From NCBI GenBank assembly GCA_029202485.1, contig CP119313.1, positions 2,666,001 through 2,730,000 of the forward strand: a DNA stretch of 64,000 nucleotides, in the 5' to 3' direction. This document shows positions 8,878 through 18,877 of this stretch, piece by piece. The notes beneath the pieces were generated by a model. The model did no database searches, was not told the DNA's origin, and was given only the letters and a program-made list of their open reading frames with translations. This stretch comes from Candidatus Pedobacter colombiensis. Its GTDB lineage: Bacteria; Bacteroidota; Bacteroidia; Sphingobacteriales; Sphingobacteriaceae. Numbering within the stretch: position 1 is the first letter of the stretch; each line of letters opens with the position of its first letter. Position numbers and translations under genes: made by a program.

Positions 8878-9555
8878 TCACCATTTCATCAACTCCATCA
8901 CCCTTAAAAACTCGGCTTGAACCGGAGCTTTTAGATGAATTTGCTGTCCACTTAAAGGATGTTTAAATATCAATTCAGATGCATGGAGTAACATTGTAGT
9001 CATCTCCCATTGCTCTTTAAAAAACTTATTCTGTTTATTACAACCATGCTTCCTATCTCCTATTATTGGATAAAAGATGTGCGCAAAATGTTTTCGCAAC
9101 TGGTGCATGCGACCGGTAGTAGGTGCTGCTTCTACCAGCGAATACCGGGAAGTTGAGTGTTTTCCAAAGGCCACATCAATTTCGGCCCGCTTTAAAGTAA
9201 CGAATGAGGTGAAGGCTTCCTGAATGGTACCGTTCTCCTTAGCCAGCGGATAATCGATATCCAGTTGATCTGGAGCATAACCACGAAGTACGGCCAGGTA
9301 TTTTTTTTGCACTTCCCCGTTCATAAATTGCTGCTGCATGGCTATCTCTACATCTTTCTCAAAAGCAAAAAGTAACAGACCACCTGTTTTTCTATCCAAT
9401 CTATGTACGGGACTAACATGGCGATTTACCTGATCTCTCAAAAGCTGTAAGGCAAATTCTTTGGCATCATTGGCAATTGACGAGCGGTGTACTAGCAATC
9501 CATGTGGTTTATTGATCGCTATTAAATGGTCGTCCTGATATACAATCTCAAGCAT
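8878..9555 (-). CDS. truC: RluA-family pseudouridine synthase, TruC-like
   Basis: 225 residues. The RluA signature HRLDRKTGG is at 51-59, with the catalytic aspartate at residue 54, the same position as in Escherichia coli TruC. The N-terminus (LEIVYQDDHLIAINKPHG, LVHRS) and overall length also follow TruC, which isomerises U65 of tRNAs. The RNA target is inferred from this resemblance. It follows the EnvC-like gene with 8 bp between, so they may be co-transcribed. Confidence 0.88.
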   Translation of the reverse strand: MLEIVYQDDHLIAINKPHGLLVHRSSIANDAKEFALQLLRDQVNRHVSPVHRLDRKTGGLLLFAFEKDVEIAMQQQFMNGEVQKKYLAVLRGYAPDQLDIDYPLAKENGTIQEAFTSFVTLKRAEIDVAFGKHSTSRYSLVEAAPTTGRMHQLRKHFAHIFYPIIGDRKHGCNKQNKFFKEQWEMTTMLLHASELIFKHPLSGQQIHLKAPVQAEFLRVMELMKW

Positions 9556-9563
9556 TTATAATT

Positions 9564-10817
9564 CTATTTCGCTATCCAGGCTTCCGGATTCAGTTTGGTT
9601 TGTCCCCGCATAATTTCAAAATGCAATATCGGGCCATCTTCTTTCGAAGCAACAATTCCTAAAGTTTGTTTTGTTTCTACCTTATTACCCTTGGCTACAC
9701 TAACGGTTTTTAAGTTTTGGTAGACGGTAAAATAATCTCCATGACGCAACGCCACGATATAAGTACCATACAGTTCCTTTACAAATAACACGTCCCCTTC
9801 AAATACAGCTTTAACAGCTGCACCTTGCTCGGTAAGGATATTAATCCCATCGTTGGTATAATTTGCTTGTCCTTCGGTATGATTACCAAACCGCTCTACA
9901 ATAGAATACTGAGCAACAGGCCAGGGCAAGCGTCCCCTGTTATTTTCAAAACCTGCAGATAGTTTAGCCGATTCCGGTGAAGCCGTTAAATAATTGCTGG
10001 TCGTTTTCTCTTTCGTAACCGGTACCGGTCTGCCTTCGGCAACGGCCTTTTGCGCAGCAAGACGTTCCTCCTCCTCTGCTTTTTTACGGGCTATTTCTAT
10101 CTCGCGCTGAATGGCACTTCTAATTGCCCGGTCAATTTCTGCTTGCTTACGTTTTTGCACAGCAATATCCTGTCTAAACTGCTTTTCCTGTCTATTGAAT
10201 TGATTCAACATTTGGGCCTGCTCAGTTTTATTTTTACCTAGCTTTACTTTTTCGTGTTCCTGCTCGGTTAACAAATTACTTTTCTCTTTCAGGTTCTTAT
10301 CCAGCACCACAATTTTGTACTCAATTTTCTTTTGAGTACCCTGTATATAATCTACTTGCTTTTTACGGTATTGACCAAACTGCTGAAAATACTTAATGCG
10401 CTTATAAGCCTGATTGAAACTATCGGAGGCAAATATAAACATCATTTTATCGTATGCATTCTGATTTCTCTGCGCAAAACGTACCATTCCAGCATATTCG
10501 TTCTTTAACTGGCCTAACTGGCTTTTTAAAGAATGTACCTCATTGGTATTCTCATGGATTTGATTATCCAGATTCTTCACTTCTGAGTTGATCACAGCAA
10601 TTTTATTCTGCATCAGCCTGATCTTACTATTGATAGCTCTGATCTGACCCATAGTCAGCTTTTTGCTACTCGAAGTCTCATTAAGATTTCGCTGTAGCAA
10701 ATCAATTTCACGCTGTATAGCCTCTTTGTTCCTTTTCAGTTCAGAACTGGTTTGGGCAAAAACGGTAGTGGTAACGGAAATAAGAATGAATAATAAAAAT
10801 AATCTCTGTAGCTTCAT
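9564..10817 (-). CDS. EnvC-like murein hydrolase activator with degenerate LytM domain
   Basis: 417 residues: signal peptide (1-22), a long coiled coil (about 22-250), then an M23/LytM domain (about 296-417). The zinc ligands of active M23 peptidases are mostly gone: HxxxD is replaced by the NDGIN stretch at 322-326, and the usual HxH appears as ILH (residues 397-399), keeping only the last His. This is the pattern of EnvC/NlpD-type proteins, which do not cut peptidoglycan but activate amidases at the division septum. The protein should be periplasmic. It precedes the truC-like gene. Confidence 0.88.
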   Translation of the reverse strand: MKLQRLFLLFILISVTTTVFAQTSSELKRNKEAIQREIDLLQRNLNETSSSKKLTMGQIRAINSKIRLMQNKIAVINSEVKNLDNQIHENTNEVHSLKSQLGQLKNEYAGMVRFAQRNQNAYDKMMFIFASDSFNQAYKRIKYFQQFGQYRKKQVDYIQGTQKKIEYKIVVLDKNLKEKSNLLTEQEHEKVKLGKNKTEQAQMLNQFNRQEKQFRQDIAVQKRKQAEIDRAIRSAIQREIEIARKKAEEEERLAAQKAVAEGRPVPVTKEKTTSNYLTASPESAKLSAGFENNRGRLPWPVAQYSIVERFGNHTEGQANYTNDGINILTEQGAAVKAVFEGDVLFVKELYGTYIVALRHGDYFTVYQNLKTVSVAKGNKVETKQTLGIVASKEDGPILHFEIMRGQTKLNPEAWIAK

Positions 10818-10844
10818 TGTGTAATCAAAAATAGCATATTCAGG

Positions 10845-11717
10845 CTATCCAAACAAATCGCTGCTCAAATATCTATCGCCTCTATCGCAGGCAATAAATA
10901 CAATTAGTCCCGATTCCAGCTCTTCGCATAGCTTTAAAGCACAGGCTAAAGCCCCGCCACTGCTCATTCCGGCAAAGATACCTTCCACTTTTGCCAACTG
11001 ACGTGCCTTTTCTGTAGCCTCCTGCTGCGATACATCCATTACACGATCTACCCGGCTTGCATCGAATATTTTAGGCAAGTAAGCTGCAGGCCAACGGCGT
11101 ATACCGGGAATAGAGGAATCTTCTGTAGGCTGACAACCTACAATCTGAATGGCTGGATTTTGTTCTTTTAAAAACATAGAGTTGCCCATAATACTGCCTG
11201 TTGTACCCATAGAGCTTACAAAATGAGTAATTTGTTGCTCCGTATCTCGCCATATTTCAGGACCTGTAGTTTTATAGTGTGCCAGATAGTTATCCGGATT
11301 TGCAAACTGATCAAGCAAAAAATATCCGTGTTTATCACGCTGTTCTTCAGCGTAATCCCGGCAAACTTCTATAGATTCCAATAAGGTAACTTTGGCACCA
11401 AAGGCTTCCATCGTTAAGGTCCGTTCTCTGGTAGAGCTCGCAGGCATCACCAGCTCAATCTCCAAGCCATATATGCCAGCGATCATGGCCAATGCAATGC
11501 CCGTGTTTCCACTCGTCGCTTCGATCAGGCGCGTACCCTTTTTAATCTCTCCACGCTCCATAGCGCTTCTGATCATATTTAAAGCAGCCCTATCCTTTAC
11601 ACTTCCACCCGGATTATTGCCTTCTAATTTAGCATACAACTTCACTTTTGGGTTCGGATTTAATTTGGCGATCTCTACCAAAGGGGTATTTCCTATAAAT
11701 TCTACAATGGTTCCCAT
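10845..11717 (-). CDS. cysM: Cysteine synthase, CysM type
   Basis: 290 residues of a fold-type II PLP enzyme that makes cysteine from O-acetylserine and sulfide or thiosulfate. The PLP lysine is in NNPGGSVKDR (Lys41), the substrate loop is EATSGNTG (about 67-74) and the phosphate-binding loop is GTTGS. The phrases IPGIRRWPAAYLP and IACDRGDRYLSSDLFG at the end are characteristic of CysM rather than CysK. It begins 2 bp after the cysE stop, so both enzymes of cysteine synthesis are translated from one message. Confidence 0.93.
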   Translation of the reverse strand: MGTIVEFIGNTPLVEIAKLNPNPKVKLYAKLEGNNPGGSVKDRAALNMIRSAMERGEIKKGTRLIEATSGNTGIALAMIAGIYGLEIELVMPASSTRERTLTMEAFGAKVTLLESIEVCRDYAEEQRDKHGYFLLDQFANPDNYLAHYKTTGPEIWRDTEQQITHFVSSMGTTGSIMGNSMFLKEQNPAIQIVGCQPTEDSSIPGIRRWPAAYLPKIFDASRVDRVMDVSQQEATEKARQLAKVEGIFAGMSSGGALACALKLCEELESGLIVFIACDRGDRYLSSDLFG

Positions 11718-11719
11718 TT

Positions 11720-12532
11720 TTATTTGGTGTCTTTTGTTTCTATAACTTTTACGGACGATTGGTGATATACAGTAGATCCGGCAGGTACACTTTTAGTTAG
11801 CCATACGTTTCCACCGATAATAGAATTCGCACCGATTATGGTTTCTCCACCCAATATCGTTGCTCCTGAGTAAATAATCACATGATCTTCAATTGTCGGA
11901 TGCCTCTTGGTATCAGCCATGTATTTTTCAACGCTTAAAGCGCCTAATGTTACTCCCTGATACAATTTAACATGGTTTCCTATCACAGTAGTCTCCCCAA
12001 TGACCAATCCTGTTCCATGGTCGATGTATAAATACTCACCGATCACAGCTCCTGGATGTATGTCTATGCCGGTAAGTGAATGACCATATTCTGTTAATAT
12101 TCTTGGGATCAAGGGTACATGGGCTTTCAATAAAGCATGCGCAATTCTATATAGTGCTATGGCCAGAAATCCAGGATAGCTTCTAATGATCTCAAATTCA
12201 TTCTTTGCTGCAGGATCTCCGGTTAAAATAGCAGCAATATCGGTATTCATCTTTCTGTACAACTCCGGAACGCCATTAAAAAACTCAGTAACGATTCCTT
12301 CATTGTTAAAATCTTCACATGCTTTTGTTGCATTTAATAGCCTGACTAGCTCCCTTTCTTGTTTTAAAAAGAAGCGCTTAATCTCGTTAATCGAATAATC
12401 GGGCGTAGTTAAACGCTCAGGATACAACAGATTCATCAGGTTTATAGCCCAATCCGCAATCTCCTGATTAGAGGGCACAGGCTCAATCCTGTTCTGTTTG
12501 TTAAAAATATGAAGATAAAATTCCTCGTCCAT
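11720..12532 (-). CDS. cysE: Serine O-acetyltransferase
   Basis: 270 residues. The N-terminal helical half is followed by a left-handed beta-helix of hexapeptide repeats from about residue 150. The catalytic pair is visible in GIDIHPG (Asp157) and IDHGTG (His172), with the acetyl-CoA region LVIGETTVIG after it. It acetylates serine to O-acetylserine, the substrate of the adjacent CysM. The C-terminus ends in hydrophobic and charged residues rather than a clear CysK-binding Ile tail, which fits a CysM partner. It is the first gene of the cysE-cysM pair. Confidence 0.94.
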   Translation of the reverse strand: MDEEFYLHIFNKQNRIEPVPSNQEIADWAINLMNLLYPERLTTPDYSINEIKRFFLKQERELVRLLNATKACEDFNNEGIVTEFFNGVPELYRKMNTDIAAILTGDPAAKNEFEIIRSYPGFLAIALYRIAHALLKAHVPLIPRILTEYGHSLTGIDIHPGAVIGEYLYIDHGTGLVIGETTVIGNHVKLYQGVTLGALSVEKYMADTKRHPTIEDHVIIYSGATILGGETIIGANSIIGGNVWLTKSVPAGSTVYHQSSVKVIETKDTK

Positions 12533-12596
12533 TGAATTGTGATTAAAGCGTTAATTAGATCTTACAAAGAAATGAAATTAATAGTTATTTAGTTAT

Positions 12597-14051
12597 TTAA
12601 CGAGCCGGTATTTCCTCCAGCACGTTTAAAAGGTAGTGCCAGAATTTACGAACTGATGAGATCTTTACCCTTTCATCCGGAGAATGTGCTCCATGAATGG
12701 TAGGTCCAAATGAAATCATATCCATACCCGGCAAATGCGCACCCAGTATACCGCACTCTAAACCAGCGTGACAAGCATTTACATTGGGCTCGGCATTGAA
12801 ACTCACTTTATATAATTTAGTCATTAAGGAAAGAATCTCCGAATTGGCATCAGGTTTCCAGCCCGGATAATCACCACTGGTGGTTACTGTACAACCCATA
12901 TTTTCAAATGCTGCACCTACCGCTATGGCTACATCCTCTTTTGTACTTTCTACACTGCTTCGTTGTAAGGATAAGGTAATAAACTCACCATCCTTAATAA
13001 TCACTTTTGCCAGATTAGAAGAAGCTTCTACCAAATCCGGAATATCAGGACTCATCCTAAAAACGCCATTTGGCACAGCATATAAAGCATTGACTATCTT
13101 ATGGTAATCATCCTTATCTAAAATTTCCAATGGAAGTTCAGTCTCTTTAGCACTAATATTTAAAGCCGGCTCTATAGTGTGGTATTCAGCTTTTATCATT
13201 TCCGAATAATCAGCAATAAAAGAAAGAAACGCAGCTTTCTGACTGCGTGCAACAGCTACCACAGCATTAGCTTCACGAGGAATAGCATTCCTTAAACTAC
13301 CACCTTCTAAATTACTCAGCTGCAGATCCAATACCTTATTTCCATTGTATAGCAAACGGTTCATCAGCTTATTGGCATTAGCTCTTCCCTTATGAATATC
13401 CATTCCCGAGTGCCCGCCAAGCAATCCTTTAATAGAAACTTTAAAAGCTATACTATCCTGAGCAACAGCATGATGTTTATATTTATATACAGTAGTCGTA
13501 TCTATCCCTCCGGCACAACCAATAGTTAATTCATCGTCTTCTTCTGTATCCAGATTTAATAAAATAGTTCCCGACAGATGTGAAGGATCAAGCTGTTTCG
13601 CACCAGTCATACCAGTCTCCTCATCAATGGTAAATAAAGCTTCTAAAGGTGGATGAACAAGATCATCTGCAGCTAATATAGCCATAATGGTGGCAACACC
13701 TATCCCGTTATCAGCACCCAGAGTAGTACCCCTGGCTTTTACCCAGTCCTCATCAACATACATATCGATCCCCTGAGTATCAAAATCAAAGTTGCTATCG
13801 CTATTCTTCTGGTGAACCATATCCAAATGCGATTGAAGAATCACAGTCTGCCTGTCTTCCATACCAGCACTTGCCGGTTTTTTAATCACCACATTACCTA
13901 CATGATCTCTTATGGTTTCTAAACCTAGTTGATTACCAAAAGATTCCATAAATTCTATAACACGTTCCTCTTTTTTTGAGGCCCGAGGTATTGCATTCAA
14001 TGCTATAAAATTACTCCAAAGTGCCTGTGGTTCTAAATTTCCTACTTTCAT
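12597..14051 (-). CDS. pepD: Aminoacyl-histidine dipeptidase PepD (M20 family)
   Basis: 484 residues from the ATG at 14051; an in-frame ATG nine codons upstream at 14078 is less likely, because the alignment with PepD starts at NLEPQALW. The metal site of the M20 family is visible: HLDMVHQ, the TTLGADNGIG stretch, and DEETGMTG with the catalytic Glu, then a His near the end in the stretch FGPTIHGAHSPDE. The enzyme is a cytosolic zinc dipeptidase that cuts Xaa-His and other dipeptides. It appears monocistronic. Confidence 0.93.
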   Translation of the reverse strand: MKVGNLEPQALWSNFIALNAIPRASKKEERVIEFMESFGNQLGLETIRDHVGNVVIKKPASAGMEDRQTVILQSHLDMVHQKNSDSNFDFDTQGIDMYVDEDWVKARGTTLGADNGIGVATIMAILAADDLVHPPLEALFTIDEETGMTGAKQLDPSHLSGTILLNLDTEEDDELTIGCAGGIDTTTVYKYKHHAVAQDSIAFKVSIKGLLGGHSGMDIHKGRANANKLMNRLLYNGNKVLDLQLSNLEGGSLRNAIPREANAVVAVARSQKAAFLSFIADYSEMIKAEYHTIEPALNISAKETELPLEILDKDDYHKIVNALYAVPNGVFRMSPDIPDLVEASSNLAKVIIKDGEFITLSLQRSSVESTKEDVAIAVGAAFENMGCTVTTSGDYPGWKPDANSEILSLMTKLYKVSFNAEPNVNACHAGLECGILGAHLPGMDMISFGPTIHGAHSPDERVKISSVRKFWHYLLNVLEEIPAR

Positions 14052-14155
14052 CGCTTTTATTAAACTTGTATTTAACAAAGCTAGAAAAGTTAAGTCAATT
14101 TAATATTTAATCATAACTAAACATGTTATTTATATGGCAAAAAACTGAGTAATAC

Positions 14156-15499
14156 TTAACTCATAGATGGAAATGAGATTCCTTTTATCTTCCTAAACAA
14201 CTCGACAGCATAAATATCCGTCATACCAGATACAAAATCCAATACACACTGAATTTTAGTATAGGCATCTGTTTGCTGTGTTAAAAACTGTTTAGGGATC
14301 AACTCGACCAGTTTCCTATGGTATTTTGATTCATTTTGCAGATAAGCAGGAATAAACTCCTCCAATAAGCCACCCATCACCTGGTAACCTGCTACCTCAA
14401 TTTGTACTACAGATGAATAGTTATAAATCTTTTTAATTGAGACCTTTTCAATCTCCTTCATTACAGAAAGAAATGGTTCTTCGATGGCATCCATCAGGCT
14501 TTGGTTAAAGTCGCCATTCAATATGGTTTCCTGTTCTTTAAAGAATACCTCAGAACACAAACCTATTAATGTGCTGATAGATTTTGCCCGCATCAAAGTA
14601 ATTTTAGCATCATCATCATCTATTTCAGCCAGCCGTGCAGGCATCTTTTCGTCTTTACATAAAGGCAGTAACAGTGTTTCTACCTCTTTGTAAGAAAGAA
14701 TTTTTAAGCGATGAGCATCTTCAAGATCGATGATGTTATAGCAAATGTCATCTGCAGCCTCTACCAGGTACACCAAAGGATGTCTTTTGTAGATCAATGG
14801 GGATCCCTGTACTTTAATCAGATCCATTTCGGCAGCAATTTTCTCAAAACCACCCTGCTCCGATTGGAAGAAGCCATATTTTTTAGTAAAAATGTGCTGT
14901 TTATTGTGTCCGGCTATAGCTGCGCAAGGATATTTTGCAATAGCCGCCAATGTAGCGTAGGTAAGGGCAAAGCCGCCAGTTCCTTTTCCGGCAAATGGAT
15001 GTGTTAAAATACGCAAAGCATTTGCATTACCCTCAAAATGGATCAGATCTTCCCATTGCTCAGGTGATACCTGATCCTTATAAACCTTGCCATCACCATC
15101 GGTAAAATAATGAGAAATGGCCGCTTCACCGGAATGTCCGAAAGCAGGATTACCCAAATCATGCGCTAAACAAGCGGAGGCAATGATATTGCCCACCTCA
15201 CAAAGCAAAGGGCAGGTATCGTCTATACCAGGATCCTGGTCTTTGATTTTATTGTAAAAGATGGTACCCAATGAGCGACCAACGCTGGCTACTTCTAAAC
15301 TATGGGTTAATCTGTTGTGTACAAATATACTGCCCGGTAAAGGAAATACCTGGGTCTTATTCTGCAATCTTCTAAAGGGCGAGGAAAAGATGATTCTGTC
15401 GTAATCGCGTTGAAATTCAGACCTTGATTCTTTCTGGTTGCCAATAAATCTATCTTCATTCCCCCAGCGTTTCGACGACAATAACTTTTCCCAAACCAT
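14156..15499 (-). CDS. dgt: dGTPase-like dNTP triphosphohydrolase
   Basis: 447 residues of the HD superfamily. The first metal His is in RLTHSLEV (His66), the HD pair is in CLAHDLGNPAFGHSG (His113-Asp114), and the allosteric/substrate loop RRLQNKTQVFPL (44-55) is conserved. The family removes triphosphate from dGTP or other dNTPs, limiting nucleotide pools. It sits between pepD and an alcohol dehydrogenase without obvious functional partners. Confidence 0.92.
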   Translation of the reverse strand: MVWEKLLSSKRWGNEDRFIGNQKESRSEFQRDYDRIIFSSPFRRLQNKTQVFPLPGSIFVHNRLTHSLEVASVGRSLGTIFYNKIKDQDPGIDDTCPLLCEVGNIIASACLAHDLGNPAFGHSGEAAISHYFTDGDGKVYKDQVSPEQWEDLIHFEGNANALRILTHPFAGKGTGGFALTYATLAAIAKYPCAAIAGHNKQHIFTKKYGFFQSEQGGFEKIAAEMDLIKVQGSPLIYKRHPLVYLVEAADDICYNIIDLEDAHRLKILSYKEVETLLLPLCKDEKMPARLAEIDDDDAKITLMRAKSISTLIGLCSEVFFKEQETILNGDFNQSLMDAIEEPFLSVMKEIEKVSIKKIYNYSSVVQIEVAGYQVMGGLLEEFIPAYLQNESKYHRKLVELIPKQFLTQQTDAYTKIQCVLDFVSGMTDIYAVELFRKIKGISFPSMS

Positions 15500-15570
15500 A
15501 TATACTTACCTTAACTTTTATAATGTTTCCTGCAAAAATAAAAGCAAAGGTAAGTATTTCCTTAATTGAT

Positions 15571-16617
15571 TTAGTTCAACGATGCCATATCAATTACAAA
15601 GCGATAATGTACATCGCCTGCAAGCGTACGCTCATAAGCTTCGTTAATCTGGTCAATATTGATCAACTCTATATCTGAGGTAATGTTATGCGCTGCACAA
15701 TAATCCAGCATTTCCTGAGTCTCTTTTATGCCACCAACCAATGAGCCTACCAGACTACGGCGACCACCAATTAATTGAAATGCAGACACCTCAGCCGGTG
15801 TAGGCGGTACACCCAATAACACCATCACCCCATTGGTTTTCAATAAGGCCAGGTATTCATTATAATCATGTTTAGCAGAAGCCGTATCAATGATAAAATT
15901 GAAACTGCTGCCTAATCTTTTCATGTTGTCTTTATCAGTTGTCAGCTCAAAATGGTGGGCACCTAATTTCTCCGCATCCTTTTCTTTCTCCTTAGAACGG
16001 CTCAAGACCGTTACATCTGCACCCATTGATGCTGCAAGCTTCACAGCCATGTGGCCAAGTCCACCTAAACCAACAACCGCAACCTTATCTCCTGCTTTTA
16101 CATTCCAGTGTTTTAAAGGAGAGTAAGTGGTAATTCCGGCACACAATAAAGGAGCAACTTTTTCCAAAGGCAGTTTATCAGAAATGGTCAAAACAAATTT
16201 CTGGGTAACCACAATATGCGTTGAATAGCCACCATAAGTGATGGTCTTTTTATCCTGCAGTAAGGAATTATAGGTTTGAGAGTTGCCATTTAAGCAATAT
16301 TGCTCATTGTCTTCCTTGCAATTGCCACAATGACCGCAGGAATCTACAAAGCAGCCCACACCAACGGTATCACCAACTTTAAACCGCGTTACATTTGACC
16401 CTATACGCGTTACTTTACCTACAATTTCGTGCCCTGGAACAATAGGATATGTGGTTCCACCCCACTCATTACGTGCAGTATGAATATCTGAGTGGCATAC
16501 TCCACAATACAATATCTTTATTTCTACATCATCTGCCAGAGGCTCACGACGATCAACCTGAAAAGGTTCTAATGGTTTATCTGCACTTTTAGCGGCATAA
16601 GATTTTACTGCATTCAT
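15571..16617 (-). CDS. Zinc-dependent NAD(P) alcohol dehydrogenase
   Basis: 348 residues from the ATG at 16617; an in-frame ATG at 16647 would add ten hydrophobic residues unlike family starts. Catalytic zinc ligands are in CGVCHSDIH and GHE; the four structural cysteines are in CGHCGNCKEDNEQYC. The Rossmann loop is GLGGLGHMAVK. It belongs to the cinnamyl-alcohol dehydrogenase/YahK-like group that reduces a wide range of aldehydes with NADPH. The substrate cannot be told from sequence. Confidence 0.93.
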   Translation of the reverse strand: MNAVKSYAAKSADKPLEPFQVDRREPLADDVEIKILYCGVCHSDIHTARNEWGGTTYPIVPGHEIVGKVTRIGSNVTRFKVGDTVGVGCFVDSCGHCGNCKEDNEQYCLNGNSQTYNSLLQDKKTITYGGYSTHIVVTQKFVLTISDKLPLEKVAPLLCAGITTYSPLKHWNVKAGDKVAVVGLGGLGHMAVKLAASMGADVTVLSRSKEKEKDAEKLGAHHFELTTDKDNMKRLGSSFNFIIDTASAKHDYNEYLALLKTNGVMVLLGVPPTPAEVSAFQLIGGRRSLVGSLVGGIKETQEMLDYCAAHNITSDIELINIDQINEAYERTLAGDVHYRFVIDMASLN

Positions 16618-16682
16618 GTTTTTTATGATTATGAGAAATGATAACAAATGTAAGGCAACAATTGTTGCAGCTTTTTAGCAGG

Positions 16683-17288
16683 TTAATCTCCGCGTAATGA
16701 CCGCAGCGAAAAAGCTGCTCCGGTACCAAGGGCTGCCCCTGCGACTACATCAGTAGGATAATGTACACCTAAATATAAACGCGAAAAACCTACAGCGCCA
16801 GCCCATAGATAGGAAGGTGCTATAACATACCATTTAGGATAAGCCTGAGAAAGCGCAGTTGCTGTAGTAAAAGCCGTAGAGGTATGTCCGGATGGAAATG
16901 AATATTCTGAAGGCTGATATACCGCTTTAATCTTCACATTGGCCAGAAAAGGTCTTGGTCGTTTTACGATTCTTTTAAGCAGCATCGTAAAGAGCACATT
17001 TACTGCCGAACTGCTGGCTACATACAATGCATTTTGCCGCATTGCTTTATCATCGTTAATGACTCCTGCGGTAAGCAAGCCCATAGGCACACCAATATTT
17101 ACCCAATCGTTGTGATTGGATATAAAAAGAAAAACGCCGGTCTTTTCGGGGGTTCTTGTCTCCGATAGATTGATCAGCACCTGATCATCAAATTGCTGTA
17201 ATTTACTTTGCGCTCGTAGTTGTAATGGCAGCGATACAGGAAAAACAAATACGAACAGTAATAAATTTCTAAAATAAAGGCTTTTCAT
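16683..17288 (-). CDS. PAP2-family membrane phosphatase
   Basis: 201 residues with an N-terminal signal peptide or membrane anchor. The three PAP2 motifs are present in order: KRIVKRPRP, PSGHT and SRLYLGVHYPTDV. Relatives dephosphorylate undecaprenyl pyrophosphate, phosphatidylglycerophosphate or LPS lipids at the outer face of the inner membrane. The exact substrate is open. A terminator separates it from the glycan-utilisation locus upstream. Confidence 0.9.
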   Translation of the reverse strand: MKSLYFRNLLLFVFVFPVSLPLQLRAQSKLQQFDDQVLINLSETRTPEKTGVFLFISNHNDWVNIGVPMGLLTAGVINDDKAMRQNALYVASSSAVNVLFTMLLKRIVKRPRPFLANVKIKAVYQPSEYSFPSGHTSTAFTTATALSQAYPKWYVIAPSYLWAGAVGFSRLYLGVHYPTDVVAGAALGTGAAFSLRSLRGD

Positions 17289-17353
17289 AGTTAAAAACGC
17301 TTAGCCGCAAAATACTAAGATTTAATAACAACTTATACCTTTAGCTAAATAAA

Positions 17354-17378
17354 GGACGGGACGGGTGGGAGCCGCCCC
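17354..17378 (-). terminator. Terminator at the end of the glycan-utilisation operon
   Basis: On the minus strand GGGGCGG, a 7-nt loop and CCGTCCC form a 7-bp GC stem with one G-U pair, followed by a T-rich stretch. It lies just beyond the stop at 17396. Confidence 0.6.
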
Positions 17379-17395
17379 TATCCAAACCTAACGCA

Positions 17396-18799
17396 TTATT
17401 TCTTTAAACCTTCTCTTAGTGCATCCCAGAGTGGCTGTTTCAGTCTATTGTACTGCGGCGCATATACATGCACTACATCAAAAAGCATCACCCCACCTGA
17501 TGCATTTGCCCGAATGTATTTAATCGTATTGCTAATGGCCTGTTGATTGGGCCAATCCACATTTCCCATATCTAAACTGCCATATAAAGGCATTTTATTC
17601 CTTGTGATATACTTCGTACCTTTCAGGGAGCCTTCTACACTCCACCAGTGATAAGCCAAACCTGCCGTCGCCGGATTATCCACCAGCATCAATTGCGTAA
17701 AATAGTTACCCGTCATTAAAAGATCCAACTGCTCCGCATAACCTGTTTTATTGTAATCCGGATAAGACCAATCGAAACGCAACTCATTATCATTAAAAGG
17801 GTCATAATCTTCACTTGCCCAATTTACTCCTACCGAGTAATAAGTCGTGTACCAGGCGCCTACATAAACACCAAACTTCATATTTGGCTTCACACTTTTA
17901 ACCGCAGCTCTTGCTTTTACAAAAAAATCATGAATTACAGTAGCACGATAAAGTAACCAGCGTTTATAGTACTTGCCGGTAACATTCGGCGTAACTACCC
18001 CGCTTACGATTTTCCAGCTTTTAACAATATCTAAAGGAAAATCCATTCGTTTTGCCTGACTATCATCGTATTTCGTTTCCAGGAATTTGATAAAATCATT
18101 TTTACTGTAATCAGAAAAATCAGCATTGATATCTGTGTAACGTGCATAATCAAGCAATAAACCGTCAATATCATACTTACCTACTATTTCCTTAACGATA
18201 TTGAGTGCACGCTCCTGAACTGCCGGAATTGAAGGGTTTACAAAGCCATTTTTACCTGTAGATACAATCGGTACCCGTTTTCCGGTTTCGTCACATACAA
18301 TAGACTGATACTGATCTCTCCATACTGCATCTTCATATACTTTACCTTTACCCGCCGATCCTTCTACAAAGGTTACAATCGAAGCATAGATCTTAAAGTT
18401 TCTCTTTTTTGCTTCGGCAATCATAAACCCGACATAATCTACCCCTGGTGTAAAAGTTTTTCCATCCATACTCGTTATCTGGGGAGCATAGTTACTCGGA
18501 TACATGGTATACCCATTTGAACCTTTTACATCCAGCACCAGACCGGTTACACCAACCTGCTTAAGCGTATCCAACGTTCTTCGGATCTTGGCGGTATCGT
18601 TAAATCTGCCATAAGTACCAAAAACATTAGAACGGGCATCTACCCATGCAATGGCTTCATTGCGGCGCATGGTATCCGGCAAGATGTTGGTCGTTTCATC
18701 AGGCAACAATTTTTTGGCAACATTTGATTTTTTACAGGCTGTAAAACCGACAATCAAAACTGCAGACCATATGCATATTTTATAAATAATCTTCTTCAT
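17396..18799 (-). CDS. Glycosidase-like lipoprotein (GHL10/alpha-amylase-like TIM barrel)
   Basis: 467 residues. The signal peptide ends in the lipobox FTAC (Cys22) followed by KKS, so it is probably surface- or periplasm-anchored. The rest resembles the glycosyl hydrolase-like 10 family: VTGLVLDVKGSNGYTMYP near the start of the barrel, then DIDGLLLDYARYTD with an acidic pair at a strand end, and a conserved WSYPDYN region. These are candidate substrate-contact residues; hydrolase activity is inferred. It closes the SusC/SusD operon and should act on the glycan imported by it. Confidence 0.8.
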   Translation of the reverse strand: MKKIIYKICIWSAVLIVGFTACKKSNVAKKLLPDETTNILPDTMRRNEAIAWVDARSNVFGTYGRFNDTAKIRRTLDTLKQVGVTGLVLDVKGSNGYTMYPSNYAPQITSMDGKTFTPGVDYVGFMIAEAKKRNFKIYASIVTFVEGSAGKGKVYEDAVWRDQYQSIVCDETGKRVPIVSTGKNGFVNPSIPAVQERALNIVKEIVGKYDIDGLLLDYARYTDINADFSDYSKNDFIKFLETKYDDSQAKRMDFPLDIVKSWKIVSGVVTPNVTGKYYKRWLLYRATVIHDFFVKARAAVKSVKPNMKFGVYVGAWYTTYYSVGVNWASEDYDPFNDNELRFDWSYPDYNKTGYAEQLDLLMTGNYFTQLMLVDNPATAGLAYHWWSVEGSLKGTKYITRNKMPLYGSLDMGNVDWPNQQAISNTIKYIRANASGGVMLFDVVHVYAPQYNRLKQPLWDALREGLKK

Positions 18800-18877
18800 C
18801 AGATTTAATTTTTAGGTTAATCATAATTAGCAGCTTACCGACTAACCACGCGATAAGCTGCAGGGTATTGATAGATA

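Noticed and set aside
11071..11253. Minus-strand frames inside cysM and many others within real genes
   Set aside because: They overlap well supported genes in another frame and have no motifs or start context of their own.
12533..12596. Riboswitch or leader upstream of cysE-cysM
   Set aside because: Only 64 bp separate it from pepD and no conserved structure was recognised.
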